NCBI GenBank assembly: GCA_022711435.1
Contig: JAKLFB010000025.1
Coordinates: forward strand, 24,264-88,263
From: Verrucomicrobiota bacterium
GTDB lineage: Bacteria; Verrucomicrobiota; Verrucomicrobiia; Limisphaerales; UBA1319
Length of the DNA: 64,000 nucleotides
Reading direction: 5' to 3'
The translations under genes were made by a program, and so were the position numbers. The notes under the pieces are model-generated. The model was not told the origin of the DNA. It ran no database searches and was given only the letters and a program-made list of their open reading frames with translations. Within the stretch, counting starts at the first letter, position 1. Each line of letters opens with the position of its first letter. This document shows positions 17,627 to 26,391 of the stretch, in pieces.

Positions 17627-19260
17627 TTCTACCTCGAGCCAACTGGGTGTTTCGTCTCCTCCTGGCCTTGTGGGCGTTGGTGTTTCTCTGGCAGGCCCTC
17701 GAACACCAGCGCTTCAAGCGATCCGCCAGAGAAACCGTCATCCGGCGCGCCCGCGATATCACCGGCACCCTCGGCCTGGTCATCCGATCCCAGCGCCGGT
17801 TCGGCGGCATGGTTTCCAAACCACGGCTCGAATCGGCCCTCAACGAGCTCGTCCAGTCCGAGGAGCTCAGAGGCGTCGTGCTTCTCAACGCGGTCGGCGA
17901 GGTCATCACCGCCGCCGGCGAATCCGTCGACCTCGGCGCCACTGGCATGCCCCAGTCCGGCGTCCGCTGGGACCGCCAGTCCGTCACGGTGGTGAACCTG
18001 GTCGACCTTGGCGCCATTGTCCCTCCCGATGGCACCAACGCCTCCCCCACGATCGTCATGCCGGAGCCCGACCCGGGACGCCGCGAATCCCGCAGCCGCT
18101 TCCCTCCTCCCGGCCCATGGCCCCGCCGAGCCGAAACCAATAGCGTCTCCAATGTCGTCGACTCCGCCGAATCGGGAGCATCGCGCCCGCCGAGGGGCGC
18201 CCCCGGCCCGTCGGAGCCGCTCCGCGAGCCCCGCGATTCTTCGAGCCTGCGCCCTTCGCCCGAACCGCCCGGCGGGCCCGACTCCCGACAGAATCGCGGC
18301 GCCCGCAATGAGCAGGGCCAGCCGTCCCGCGATCCTCCCGGCTTCTGGCGCCCTCCCTGGATGAGCCCCGACGAATACAAGGCCCTCATCGAACAGAAAG
18401 GCCTCCACGGCCTCGCCATGGTCCTCTCCGCCAGCGACTACCAGTCCGCCCGCACCCGCGACCTCTGGCTCCGCGCCATCATCACCGGCTTCGCCGGAAT
18501 CGCGGCCGCCGGATTCGCCTTCGCATGGCGCACCCTTGTCAAATCCTCCGAATACCAAATGCGCCTTGTCCGCGCCAGCGAGCAGAACACCCACCTCCGC
18601 GAGATGAATGTCGCCGCTGCGGGCCTCGCCCATGAAACCCGCAACCCCCTCAACATCATCCGCGGCCTCGCCCAGATGATCGCCAAAAACCCCGATACGC
18701 CCCAGACCATCCGCGCCAAGTCGCTCGAAATCACCGACGAGGTCGATCGCGTCACCGTCCAGCTCAACGAGTTCATCAATTACTCCAAACCCCGCGAAGT
18801 CCGCCGCTCCCCCATCGCCCTCGATGCCGTGGTCGGAGACGTCGTCCGCGCTCTCAAGAGCGACATCGAGGACAAGTCTGTCCAGCTCGAAGTCGTGGAT
18901 GCCCAGCTCACCATCAACGCCGACCAACCCCTCCTGCGCCAGGCCCTCTTCAATCTCCTGCTCAATGCCATCCAGGCCGTGCCATCCCGCGGCCAGATCC
19001 AGATCGTCGCCCGCAAGGACCTGCCGGCCGAAGCCAGCATCGACATCCACGACAACGGCCCCGGCGTTCCCGCCGAGCATCGCGCCGAGATCTTTCGCCC
19101 CTATTTCACCACCCGCAATCAGGGGACCGGCCTGGGCCTCGCCGTCGTCAAGCAAATCGTTCTCGCCCACGGCTGGGAGGTCGAATGCCTCGACCGCCCC
19201 GGCGGTGGCGCCACCTTCCGCATCAGCCGCCTCGAGCTCGTCCTGCCCCGCCGGTCATGA
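17623..19260 (+). CDS. NtrB/ZraS-type sensor histidine kinase
   Basis: Membrane sensor kinase. Membrane helix 1 (about 9-26), an extracytoplasmic region to about residue 280 that ends in a long Pro/Arg/Ser-rich stretch, and membrane helix 2 (IITGFAGIAAAGFAFAW) precede a DHp domain with phospho-acceptor H337 in AAGLAHETRNPLNIIRG. The HATPase domain follows: N-box LFNLLLNAIQAV, G1 DIHDNGPGVP, F-box IFRPYFTTR and G2 GTGLGLAVVKQI. 545 residues. The ATGA overlaps with gspD upstream and the regulator downstream place it in the secretion operon, so it probably senses envelope or secretion status. Confidence 0.92.
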   Translation: MILPRANWVFRLLLALWALVFLWQALEHQRFKRSARETVIRRARDITGTLGLVIRSQRRFGGMVSKPRLESALNELVQSEELRGVVLLNAVGEVITAAGESVDLGATGMPQSGVRWDRQSVTVVNLVDLGAIVPPDGTNASPTIVMPEPDPGRRESRSRFPPPGPWPRRAETNSVSNVVDSAESGASRPPRGAPGPSEPLREPRDSSSLRPSPEPPGGPDSRQNRGARNEQGQPSRDPPGFWRPPWMSPDEYKALIEQKGLHGLAMVLSASDYQSARTRDLWLRAIITGFAGIAAAGFAFAWRTLVKSSEYQMRLVRASEQNTHLREMNVAAAGLAHETRNPLNIIRGLAQMIAKNPDTPQTIRAKSLEITDEVDRVTVQLNEFINYSKPREVRRSPIALDAVVGDVVRALKSDIEDKSVQLEVVDAQLTINADQPLLRQALFNLLLNAIQAVPSRGQIQIVARKDLPAEASIDIHDNGPGVPAEHRAEIFRPYFTTRNQGTGLGLAVVKQIVLAHGWEVECLDRPGGGATFRISRLELVLPRRS

Positions 19261-20633
19261 CCCGCCCTCCTCCGCACCTGTCGCCTCCGGCCCATCCGCG
19301 GATCCTGATTGTCGACGACGACCCCGGCCAGCGCAGCCTCCTGGAGTCCTTCCTCCGCGGCCAGGGGTTCGACACGCTCCTGGCCACCCACGGCGAGTCC
19401 GCCCTCGATCTCCTCCAGCGCGAGCCCGTCCACCTCATGATCTCCGACGTCCGCATGCCCGGCATCAGCGGGCTGGAAACCCTCCGCCGCGCCCGCCAGG
19501 AACACGCCACCCTCCCCGTCCTCCTCGTCACCGCCTACGCCGATGTGCGCGACGCCGTCGGCGCCATGCGCGACGGCGCCGTCGATTACCTCGTCAAGCC
19601 CATCGACCTCGACGAGCTCCTCGCCCTCGTCCGAACCGCCCTCGGCCTCGATCTCAGCCCTCCCCCCCTCGTCGCCGAATCCAAACAGATCCCGCCGCAC
19701 ATCGTCGCCGCCAGCCCCGCCACCCGCGCCGTGTTCCGCGACGCCGCCCTCGTCGCCGATTCCGACAGCCGCATCCTCATCTCCGGCGAAAGCGGCGCCG
19801 GCAAGGAGGTCGTCGCCGACCTCATCCACCAGTGGAGCCGCCGATCGGCCGGGCCCCTCGTTAAAATCAACTGCGCCGCCATCCCCGAGACGCTCCTCGA
19901 AAGCGAGCTCTTCGGCCACGAAAAGGGCGCGTTCACCGGCGCCCTCGCGCCCCGCATCGGACGGTTCGAGGAAGCCCACGACGGCACGATCCTCCTGGAT
20001 GAAATCGCCGAGCTCTCGCCGGCCCTCCAGGCCAAGCTCCTCCGCATCACCCAGGACGGCACCTTCCAGCGCATCGGCAACAACCGGGACCGCCTCACCA
20101 ACGCCCGCATCCTCGCCGCCACCAACCGCGACCTCGAGCTCGAAGTCCAGCAAGGCCGGTTCCGACAGGACCTCTTCTTCCGTCTCAACGTCATGGAGAT
20201 CCGCGTCCCCCCCCTCCACGAGCGCCGCGAGGACATCATCCCCCTTGCCAGCCTCTTCATCGCCGAGTTCGCCCAGGGCAAAGCCCGCCTCTCCCCGGCC
20301 GTCGTCACCCTCCTCGAACGCTACCGCTGGCCCGGCAATGTCCGCGAGCTCCGCAATGCCATGGAACGAGCCACCCTCCTCGCCCGCGGCGAGCTCATCC
20401 TTCCCGATCACCTCCCCGCTCGCATCCTCCAATCCGTCCCCAATGCGGCCCCCGATCCCGCCGCCGAGTCGGCCCGACTCGAGGACATCGAGCGCCACGC
20501 CATTCTCCAGGCCCTCCGCGCCAACCATTTCAACCGCACCGAAACCGCCCGCGCCCTCGGCATCAGCCGCCGCGCCCTCCTCTACAAGCTCCAGAACCTC
20601 AAAGGCCTCGGCTTCGAGATCGACGCGCCCTGA
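19257..20633 (+). CDS. NtrC-type sigma-54 response regulator
   Basis: Three-domain transcription activator (458 residues). The receiver domain (about 14-130) has the acidic pocket IVDDD and phospho-acceptor D64 (MISDVRMPG). The AAA+ sigma-54 interaction domain has Walker A GESGAGKE, the sigma-54 contact loop GAFTGA, Walker B ILLDEIAEL and the WPGNVRELRN sensor-2 motif. A Fis-type helix-turn-helix (NRTETARALGISRRALLYKL) ends it. It is the cognate regulator of the kinase just upstream. The sigma-54 promoter at 4664, at the head of the same cluster, is its most obvious target. Confidence 0.94.
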   Translation: MTRPPPHLSPPAHPRILIVDDDPGQRSLLESFLRGQGFDTLLATHGESALDLLQREPVHLMISDVRMPGISGLETLRRARQEHATLPVLLVTAYADVRDAVGAMRDGAVDYLVKPIDLDELLALVRTALGLDLSPPPLVAESKQIPPHIVAASPATRAVFRDAALVADSDSRILISGESGAGKEVVADLIHQWSRRSAGPLVKINCAAIPETLLESELFGHEKGAFTGALAPRIGRFEEAHDGTILLDEIAELSPALQAKLLRITQDGTFQRIGNNRDRLTNARILAATNRDLELEVQQGRFRQDLFFRLNVMEIRVPPLHERREDIIPLASLFIAEFAQGKARLSPAVVTLLERYRWPGNVRELRNAMERATLLARGELILPDHLPARILQSVPNAAPDPAAESARLEDIERHAILQALRANHFNRTETARALGISRRALLYKLQNLKGLGFEIDAP

Positions 20634-20737
20634 CGCATCCGCCCCCCCCGCGCCGCCGCCCGCCAAATCCTGGCCTGATTCGGCGCTTGCCTCGATGGCT
20701 CTCCATTCACGGCCGTGGTGAAAATGCTAACCAGTCC

Positions 20738-20877
20738 TTTCACCACCGAGAGCACTGAGAACACCGAGATTGATCCGGGAATTCAAGCCATCCCATTCCC
20801 CTCCCCCTCCGTGTCCTCCGTGACCTCTGTGGTAAAAAAGCTCACCAGTTCCTCACCACCGAGACCGCTGAGACATT
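20738..20877. repeat. 'Accgag/ctccgtg' dispersed repeat cluster
   Basis: Three related copies in 140 bp. CACCACCGAGAGCACTGAG (from about 20740) and CACCACCGAGACCGCTGAG (from about 20853) are direct copies, also preceded by similar 'aaa-gct-accagt' flanks. Between them, CTCCGTGTCCTCCGTGAC...TGTGGT (about 20807-20832) is an inverted copy. A fourth inverted copy lies at about 28199-28230. This looks like a REP-type intergenic repeat and could form a long imperfect hairpin. It fills most of the 248-bp gap between the convergent regulator and secreted-protein genes. Confidence 0.6.
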
Positions 20878-20881
20878 CGGC

Positions 20882-23800
20882 TTATCGGGCCGGCGAGACC
20901 GCCCGATAAAACCTCTGGATCATAACACCGGCCTCCTCATCCACAAACGGCATGACAGCATTCGTGCCCGGGAAATTCGTCAAAACCTGCCATTGACTCA
21001 AATCCGGCGATACCTCGACCGTATAGGTCCGGCCCACCGGTCCGATCAACCGTCCTTCGAGCGCTCCTCCCAGTCCAATGGCCATCACCTCGAGCCGGAA
21101 CGAGTCATCCCATCCCGGATCGGAACCGCTCAAATACTCCTGCAAGTTGCTCAGGCCATCCATATCGGGATCCCCTGCTCCATCGTTCGGGTCCTCGGGG
21201 TCGAGGCCAAACTGGTTTTCCCATCCGTCCGCCATGCCATCCCAATCGTTGTCCGCCGACCGTCCGTCCTCCATGAACCGACTCGATAGCGCCATGTCTG
21301 AGCTGGCGCCCTGACGATCCACCGCCACAAGAGCGTATCGGATGAACTGGCCGGCTTCGATCGCGGGCGCCGACTCGATGAACATCTCGCTGCCCGCGGA
21401 CACTTCCGCGGCTTTCGACCATTCCCCGCCCGGCCGAATCGCACGCAGCACGTCGTACCGGACCACATCGCGATCGTTGTAGCCGTCGTCTTCGGACAAG
21501 GTCCACATCAGTTGGGCGGCGCCATTAGTCCCGAACCGCACAGCGACGGCGGCAGCCGGCTGGGGCGGCCCCTCGACCGTCGTCACCGGCGCGACTGGCG
21601 CCAGCGGGCTTTCATTGCCGGCGCCATCCACAGCCGAGATCGCCAGATGGTAGATCTGATTGACTTCGAGCCCGCGGAGGACCGTGTTCGTCCCCACGGC
21701 GGCCACTGGCGACGGCGATCCTTCCACCGCGGCGGTCCCATCCCACGGAGGGCCTGCCTGCCCAGCCCGGTAATACACCCGGTAACCAGCGACATCGCTC
21801 TCGATGCTCGTTGACCAGGAGAGCCAGATCCGGCTTTGGCCGGCGATCGCGACGATATTGGAGGGCGCAGCGGGCGCCTGCTCATCCCACAGCGCAATCG
21901 CCAAGTCGCCTCGGGCATCGCCCGCAACGCTTTCCACCCGGACCATCGCGGATCTGCCGCCCAACGGCGCGCGGACCGAAAACTCGATCGCCGCATTCGT
22001 CGCCGCCAACTGGACGCCCGGCCAATCCGGTCGAACATCGTTGTCGATCACCTCGACTCCTTCCGCCGCCACCGTATACAGCCAGGGGCCCGACGCGGGC
22101 GTCCCCGTGTTCAAGACCAGGTTCGACACGCTGATCGTCATGGTAGTTTGGCCATCGGCAGGCAAGCGGTCGCCCCCCGGACGCAGAACCAGGCCGCCGG
22201 ACGGCATCGGGGGCGCCAAGGCAAACGTCCCCAGGTTCGTCACCATCACGGTCACGGCGTTCGCATTCGTATCGACTGTCCCGCCAATGAATTCCCACCG
22301 GTTGGCGCCATCGGGCAAGCGATACACCCGCAAGGTCGATTCCTCCAAGCCCGACGCATCCGCATCCGTATAGCTCAACGCCAACTCGGCCGGCTCATTC
22401 AGCGTGTTGGTGCTGGCGAACCGGTAAATCCCGCTGATGCCATACACATAATTGCCTGCGCCTATCGCTGGCAGATACCCGTCGTCCACCGGTTCTGGAG
22501 GTGCGCTCATCAGGACCAACCCCTGGACCGGTTGTTCCGGCCGAAACCACTGGGACTCGATGATCGCCCCCGCGGCCATCGTGGCTGGGTTTAGCTTGAG
22601 CACACCCTTGGCCACTCCGGAGCCGATCTCGACGATCGTCTCGCCAACTTCTTTGACCGCGTCAACAGCCTCATGCAAGAGATCCTTGAACACGCTGGCG
22701 GCATTGATGGCCCACCGGGCTTCGAGTTCGAGGATGCTTTGATTTGGAAACGAGGCATCCGTCATGCCCGGATAGGCCTCGAGTGCCATCCGCTTGTAGC
22801 GCCAGATCCGGCCTTTCTCGTTGACCATCTCCGCGCCTCGCTCGATCCCGCCCTCGATACTGATCCCCAGGGCGGCCACCGCCGGATCCAGCTTGAAACC
22901 CAAGTCGACCGAAAGTTCGTCCGCCGCATAAACCGACCGATTGTAATCAAGGCTTGTTCCATCGTTGAATGCGCTTGCTAGAACTGCTGCCGTCATTGCC
23001 GCCGGTTGGTCGGTGCCAAATACAGTTCCTTGGAGATCGCCGCTTGTCATCAGATCCCAGATAGGCGCTTCGACGCTCAACCGCTCGAGCGCTCCTTCAT
23101 CCGGAAGGGCAAATGACAGTTTCTCACCCCACTCGACTCGCCGACCGGCATCGAGCGCGGCCCCCACGTAGAACTTCTGATAAAGCTTCAATTTCGGGCT
23201 ATCGCTGGTGCCCAGTGTTACCGATTGGTCCAACTCAACCCGGCGCAATCGCAGGCTGCGATAATCCGAAACCAGACTGCCACGGAATTGCGTATCACGG
23301 CCAACATCGAACAACGAAAGTTGCAGATCTTTCGATTTCTTCTTGGTCCCAAATGCGGCGCCGACTGACAACGCCGCCTGGCCGCGGGTGGCTAATCCCA
23401 CGGAAATCCTGGAATGCGCGGGGGCCAGATACCGTTCTTCATATCCAGCCAGCATTGCGCGTTCACCCGATGCTTCACCGACCAATCCTACCCGGGTTTT
23501 CTTTCCCGCTTTCATACCCACCATAAAGCCTCCTTCGACGTAACTCCCCAACCGGACTTCACCCCCAGCCGCCTCCAAGTGCGTATCCAGAAACATCGGT
23601 TCGATTGTCGTCCGCAAAAAGTTGAATAAGGGCATCGCCGGGCCCGTTCCCAACATCAGCTCATCCCCTAGCGCCACGTACAGTTTCATCGCGTTCTCGC
23701 TTGCCGACGTCGATTCCGGATCAAACCTGTATGCCGACCATAGATCAGCCGACACCAAACCGCCCGCTCCTATTTCCCCGGTGGCGCCTGCCACGATTTT

Positions 23801-24919
23801 CACTCCCGCCCCAGCTTCGACTCCCACCTTGATCTCGACCTCGCGCTGACGCGTGATGGTTTCATGATCGGCAATCCCCGACGCCAGCGTGCGCCGGACT
23901 ACGGTCTCGAACGCGCCTTTCCCGCCAACTTGAAGGACCGTCACTTTGCCGCTGACGCCGCCGCCGACCTTGTGTTTCCAGACCTGATCGTATTCGGATG
24001 CGATCCTTCGAACACTAAAACCGACGCCCGTATCCTGGCCGCTGATGGTGATGTTGAATTGCCGTTCGTCACCTGTTTGGCTCCCCACAAAATCGGCGGG
24101 AACAGCAACTCGCACCAGTCCGTCCCCATCGGCAACGCCCGGGGTCCTTCCGGCCCAATCATGCGACCGTTCCTCGACCTGCGGAACCCAGATGCCGTCG
24201 GATCGACGCACCTGAACAACCTGTCCACCGGCTGGCCGGCCCGCGCTGTCCACCACTCGATAATACCGATATGCAATGCCGTTCGGGCCGACCTCCGATA
24301 CCCCCGGGTTGACATCCGGATCCAACCGCACCAACGCCAAACCGGACCTCAGCGGTGTCAGGACAATATCGCCGAGGTTCAGGATGCTCGAGGTCACCCG
24401 AACGCCGTCGATCCGCTTCCCGAGAAAACCAGGCGCGCCGATCCAGAGAACATATCCCGAACCGGCCGGGATCCCCGTCCATTCAAACCCACCGTCCGCG
24501 GCCGTCTGAGCCGATCCTTCCTGTCCTTCGATCGTGACCTCGGCGCCTGCAATCGGCTGCTGGGCAGCCAGGACTCGCCCCCTGATCCCGCCAATCCCTT
24601 GCGCGAGGGTATTGATCGTGAACAAGCCCGATTCCGTTACTGCTGCCGCCCGCAACTCGCGCGTGTTGATCACGAACAACACCGACTCAGCCTCGACGAT
24701 AAAACCCTCAGGCATCCCCGGCCCCGCCGCCGATCGCGTGTCAATCGAGAACAACTCGGACTCGACCTGGACCATAAACGATGGCGACCCCTGGCTTGCC
24801 ATGCCCCACAGACAGATCGCCCCGAGAAAAGCCAGCAACCTGGCCGCCCGCGGGATGCGCCCGAATCCACACAATCCCCATCCGCCATTGTCCCGGTCAG
24901 CTCCAGGTCTGTCTTTCAT
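20882..24919 (-). CDS. Large secreted protein: CarboxypepD_reg, FN3, TSP3-like
   Basis: A 1345-residue exported protein of unknown role. A signal segment (about 25-45) is followed by three short 'ESxLFxI(D/N)T' motifs (VESELFSIDTR, VESVLFVINTR, TESGLFTINTL), then a carboxypeptidase-regulatory-like beta domain (IRGRVLAAQQPIAGAEVTIEG). A long unassigned middle region (about 250-1000) comes next, then FN3-type domains (APSNIVAIAGQSRIWLSWS). Near the end is a thrombospondin-3-like Ca motif (DNDWDGMADGWENQFGLDP) and a 'YTVEVSPDLSQW...RFYRAV' end seen in many Verrucomicrobiota surface proteins. Its start overlaps the end of the open frame carrying the reverse transcriptase (ATGA); AAGGGG lies 8 bp upstream as ribosome-binding site. 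Confidence 0.82.
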   Translation of the reverse strand: MKDRPGADRDNGGWGLCGFGRIPRAARLLAFLGAICLWGMASQGSPSFMVQVESELFSIDTRSAAGPGMPEGFIVEAESVLFVINTRELRAAAVTESGLFTINTLAQGIGGIRGRVLAAQQPIAGAEVTIEGQEGSAQTAADGGFEWTGIPAGSGYVLWIGAPGFLGKRIDGVRVTSSILNLGDIVLTPLRSGLALVRLDPDVNPGVSEVGPNGIAYRYYRVVDSAGRPAGGQVVQVRRSDGIWVPQVEERSHDWAGRTPGVADGDGLVRVAVPADFVGSQTGDERQFNITISGQDTGVGFSVRRIASEYDQVWKHKVGGGVSGKVTVLQVGGKGAFETVVRRTLASGIADHETITRQREVEIKVGVEAGAGVKIVAGATGEIGAGGLVSADLWSAYRFDPESTSASENAMKLYVALGDELMLGTGPAMPLFNFLRTTIEPMFLDTHLEAAGGEVRLGSYVEGGFMVGMKAGKKTRVGLVGEASGERAMLAGYEERYLAPAHSRISVGLATRGQAALSVGAAFGTKKKSKDLQLSLFDVGRDTQFRGSLVSDYRSLRLRRVELDQSVTLGTSDSPKLKLYQKFYVGAALDAGRRVEWGEKLSFALPDEGALERLSVEAPIWDLMTSGDLQGTVFGTDQPAAMTAAVLASAFNDGTSLDYNRSVYAADELSVDLGFKLDPAVAALGISIEGGIERGAEMVNEKGRIWRYKRMALEAYPGMTDASFPNQSILELEARWAINAASVFKDLLHEAVDAVKEVGETIVEIGSGVAKGVLKLNPATMAAGAIIESQWFRPEQPVQGLVLMSAPPEPVDDGYLPAIGAGNYVYGISGIYRFASTNTLNEPAELALSYTDADASGLEESTLRVYRLPDGANRWEFIGGTVDTNANAVTVMVTNLGTFALAPPMPSGGLVLRPGGDRLPADGQTTMTISVSNLVLNTGTPASGPWLYTVAAEGVEVIDNDVRPDWPGVQLAATNAAIEFSVRAPLGGRSAMVRVESVAGDARGDLAIALWDEQAPAAPSNIVAIAGQSRIWLSWSTSIESDVAGYRVYYRAGQAGPPWDGTAAVEGSPSPVAAVGTNTVLRGLEVNQIYHLAISAVDGAGNESPLAPVAPVTTVEGPPQPAAAVAVRFGTNGAAQLMWTLSEDDGYNDRDVVRYDVLRAIRPGGEWSKAAEVSAGSEMFIESAPAIEAGQFIRYALVAVDRQGASSDMALSSRFMEDGRSADNDWDGMADGWENQFGLDPEDPNDGAGDPDMDGLSNLQEYLSGSDPGWDDSFRLEVMAIGLGGALEGRLIGPVGRTYTVEVSPDLSQWQVLTNFPGTNAVMPFVDEEAGVMIQRFYRAVSPAR

Positions 24920-26391
24920 ATTCGATCCCCTTCATCACCTCCTGCGCTTCGTGGCGAAAACCCTGATGCCCACCCACCGCGTGAGGGCACGCGGCGTGCT
25001 ACATCGCCAGCGCCCGCACCCGTGTAGACCGGGTCCCCCGACGCGGCGTTTGCAGCCATGCCTTCAAACCCGCTGCGTGAGGGCACGCGGCCTGCCATGG
25101 CCTCATTCTGTTCGATGGAAACAACGAACCGCCCGGAGCGTTCGCACGCAGTGCTACCAGCGCCGGGCGGTTCTACCGGCGATTTGCCGCCAGCCTCGAA
25201 AAGACCGGCGGACAGGACGGCGGCCGGTTCAGTTCCTTGTGCCATCCGGCCTTGATCTGAGCTAGGACGACCCGGAATCCGATGTTGTTGTTGCGATTGT
25301 CCGGATTGTTGTTGTTCCGGTTCGCCGACCGGCAGTTCTGCGGATTGTTGTTCCAGCTCCCGCCGCGGATCACCCGGTTCGAGCCCCTTTGGCCACCGCC
25401 CTAAATCGTCCAATACCTGATTACGAAATCTCCATGAGCGCACTTGCCGGACAAATCCCAGCAAAGCCGCCGCATGCTTCTGGCCCTCGAGGTCCGACCA
25501 CACGCCCAAACGCATTCTTCCTTCACAAAAGGCCATCCTTCTTCGAAACCGCCGCCGGCTGCGGCGGTTCAGCGTCGAGTATCCCGGCCAAACCCGGCAC
25601 CCCAGAAAATCCATGCCCGCCCGGCACCGATTGATCACGGGGAAATCCTTGGCCGCCAAATCCAAAGACGAGGCCAGGAAATCCTCGATCCTCAATTGAG
25701 CTTCCTTCAATTCACCGATCGAGGCTCCCCATACGCCAAAGTCGTCCATGTAACGCACATACCCGCCAAACCGCATCGCTTCCTTGATCCAGCGATCCAG
25801 CGGATCCAGGTAAAAATTCGCGAAGAATTGCGATGTCAGACTCCCGATTGGCACTCCCTTGCCTGGTTGTGTCTGGTGTGTTCCGAGCAACCGCGCAAAC
25901 CATTCGAGCAACCACCGGTCCTTGAATCGCCGTTCCAGGCGCGCCAAGAGCCGGTCATGCGGGATGCTGTCGAAGTATTTGCGAATATCCAGCTTCAGGA
26001 AAAACTTGTTGCAGGCCGCGAATCCTTCCGCTCGCCGAACCGCCGCCCATTGGCCCTTGCCCCGCCGGCACGCAAACGTATCGGCAATCAGCCACCGGTC
26101 AAACAGCGGTTCGCATACACGGATAATGGCGTGGTGCAGCACGCGTTCGCCGAACGCGGGTGCGTGGATCAGCCTTCGCTTCGGATCGTGCACCACAAAC
26201 CGCTGGTAATTGCCCACTGGATAATCGCCCTCGAGCATTCCATCCCTCAGCATCCGCAATTCTATGTCGAGCCCGGCTTGGTACCGGCGCACGTCGGCAT
26301 CGTCGTGCTTTCCTCGCGCAGCCTTCCAAAACGCCCAACGCAGATTCTCAGGATCCGTGATGGCCGCCTTCAGATTGCCCACTCTTTTCAT
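24916..26391 (-). CDS. DGR reverse transcriptase
   Basis: Error-prone reverse transcriptase of a diversity-generating retroelement. RT motifs: LDIRKYFDSIPHDRL (D135), IGSLTSQ (182-188, the DGR version of the QGxxxSP motif), YMDD (214-217) and FLGCRVWP (262-269). There is no maturase, endonuclease or intron part. The start ATG at 26391 overlaps the HRDC gene by 44 bp. The RT fold ends near residue 333; the open frame then runs through the template repeat (from residue 336) in a different frame from the target, giving Gln-rich sequence, and on to 24916 (491 residues total). The last about 155 residues are therefore probably not part of the enzyme fold and may not be selected as protein. Confidence 0.93.
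   Translation of the reverse strand: MKRVGNLKAAITDPENLRWAFWKAARGKHDDADVRRYQAGLDIELRMLRDGMLEGDYPVGNYQRFVVHDPKRRLIHAPAFGERVLHHAIIRVCEPLFDRWLIADTFACRRGKGQWAAVRRAEGFAACNKFFLKLDIRKYFDSIPHDRLLARLERRFKDRWLLEWFARLLGTHQTQPGKGVPIGSLTSQFFANFYLDPLDRWIKEAMRFGGYVRYMDDFGVWGASIGELKEAQLRIEDFLASSLDLAAKDFPVINRCRAGMDFLGCRVWPGYSTLNRRSRRRFRRRMAFCEGRMRLGVWSDLEGQKHAAALLGFVRQVRSWRFRNQVLDDLGRWPKGLEPGDPRRELEQQSAELPVGEPEQQQSGQSQQQHRIPGRPSSDQGRMAQGTEPAAVLSAGLFEAGGKSPVEPPGAGSTACERSGRFVVSIEQNEAMAGRVPSRSGFEGMAANAASGDPVYTGAGAGDVARRVPSRGGWASGFSPRSAGGDEGDRI
24977..25091. repeat. Pair of GCGTG-agg-gCACGC hairpin repeats
   Basis: CCGCGTGAGGGCACGCGGC at 24977-24995 and CCGCTGCGTGAGGGCACGC at 25070-25088 (GGC follows). Each can fold as a GCGTG/CACGC stem closed by GG/CC pairs over an AGGG-type loop. 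They lie between the DGR template repeat and the next gene, inside the nominal C-terminal extension of the RT frame. They look like REP-type elements and argue that this stretch is really non-coding. Confidence 0.5.
25227..25261. repeat. Inverted DGR flank, template-side copy
   Basis: On the + strand reads GTTCAGTTCCTTG, 11 bp, CTTGATCTGAG, and abuts the template repeat at 25262. The same two blocks occur beside the variable repeat (26942-26973) in reverse-complement order, also abutting the repeat. The matching blocks (13 and 11 bp) are exact; only the core differs (11 versus 8 bp). Confidence 0.75.
25262..25386 (-). repeat. DGR template repeat (TR)
   Basis: 125-nt template repeat, read on the minus strand. 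It aligns without gaps to the variable repeat at 26974-27098; 108 positions are identical and all 17 differences fall at adenines of the template strand. In the target-protein frame it would read GGSWNNNPQNCRSANRNNNN and so on: AAC-rich codons, the hallmark of adenine-mutagenesis templates. It lies about 3 codons past the end of the RT fold, inside the RT open frame but in another frame. Confidence 0.95.

Noticed and set aside
17629..19170. Leftward 513-codon frame over the histidine kinase
   Set aside because: Antisense, Gly/Asp/Ala-rich composition, no motifs; the + strand kinase has every expected box.
24916..26391. Group II intron or retron interpretation of the reverse transcriptase
   Set aside because: No maturase or endonuclease domain and no intron or msr/msd structure; the IGSLTSQ motif and adenine-specific TR/VR pair identify a DGR.
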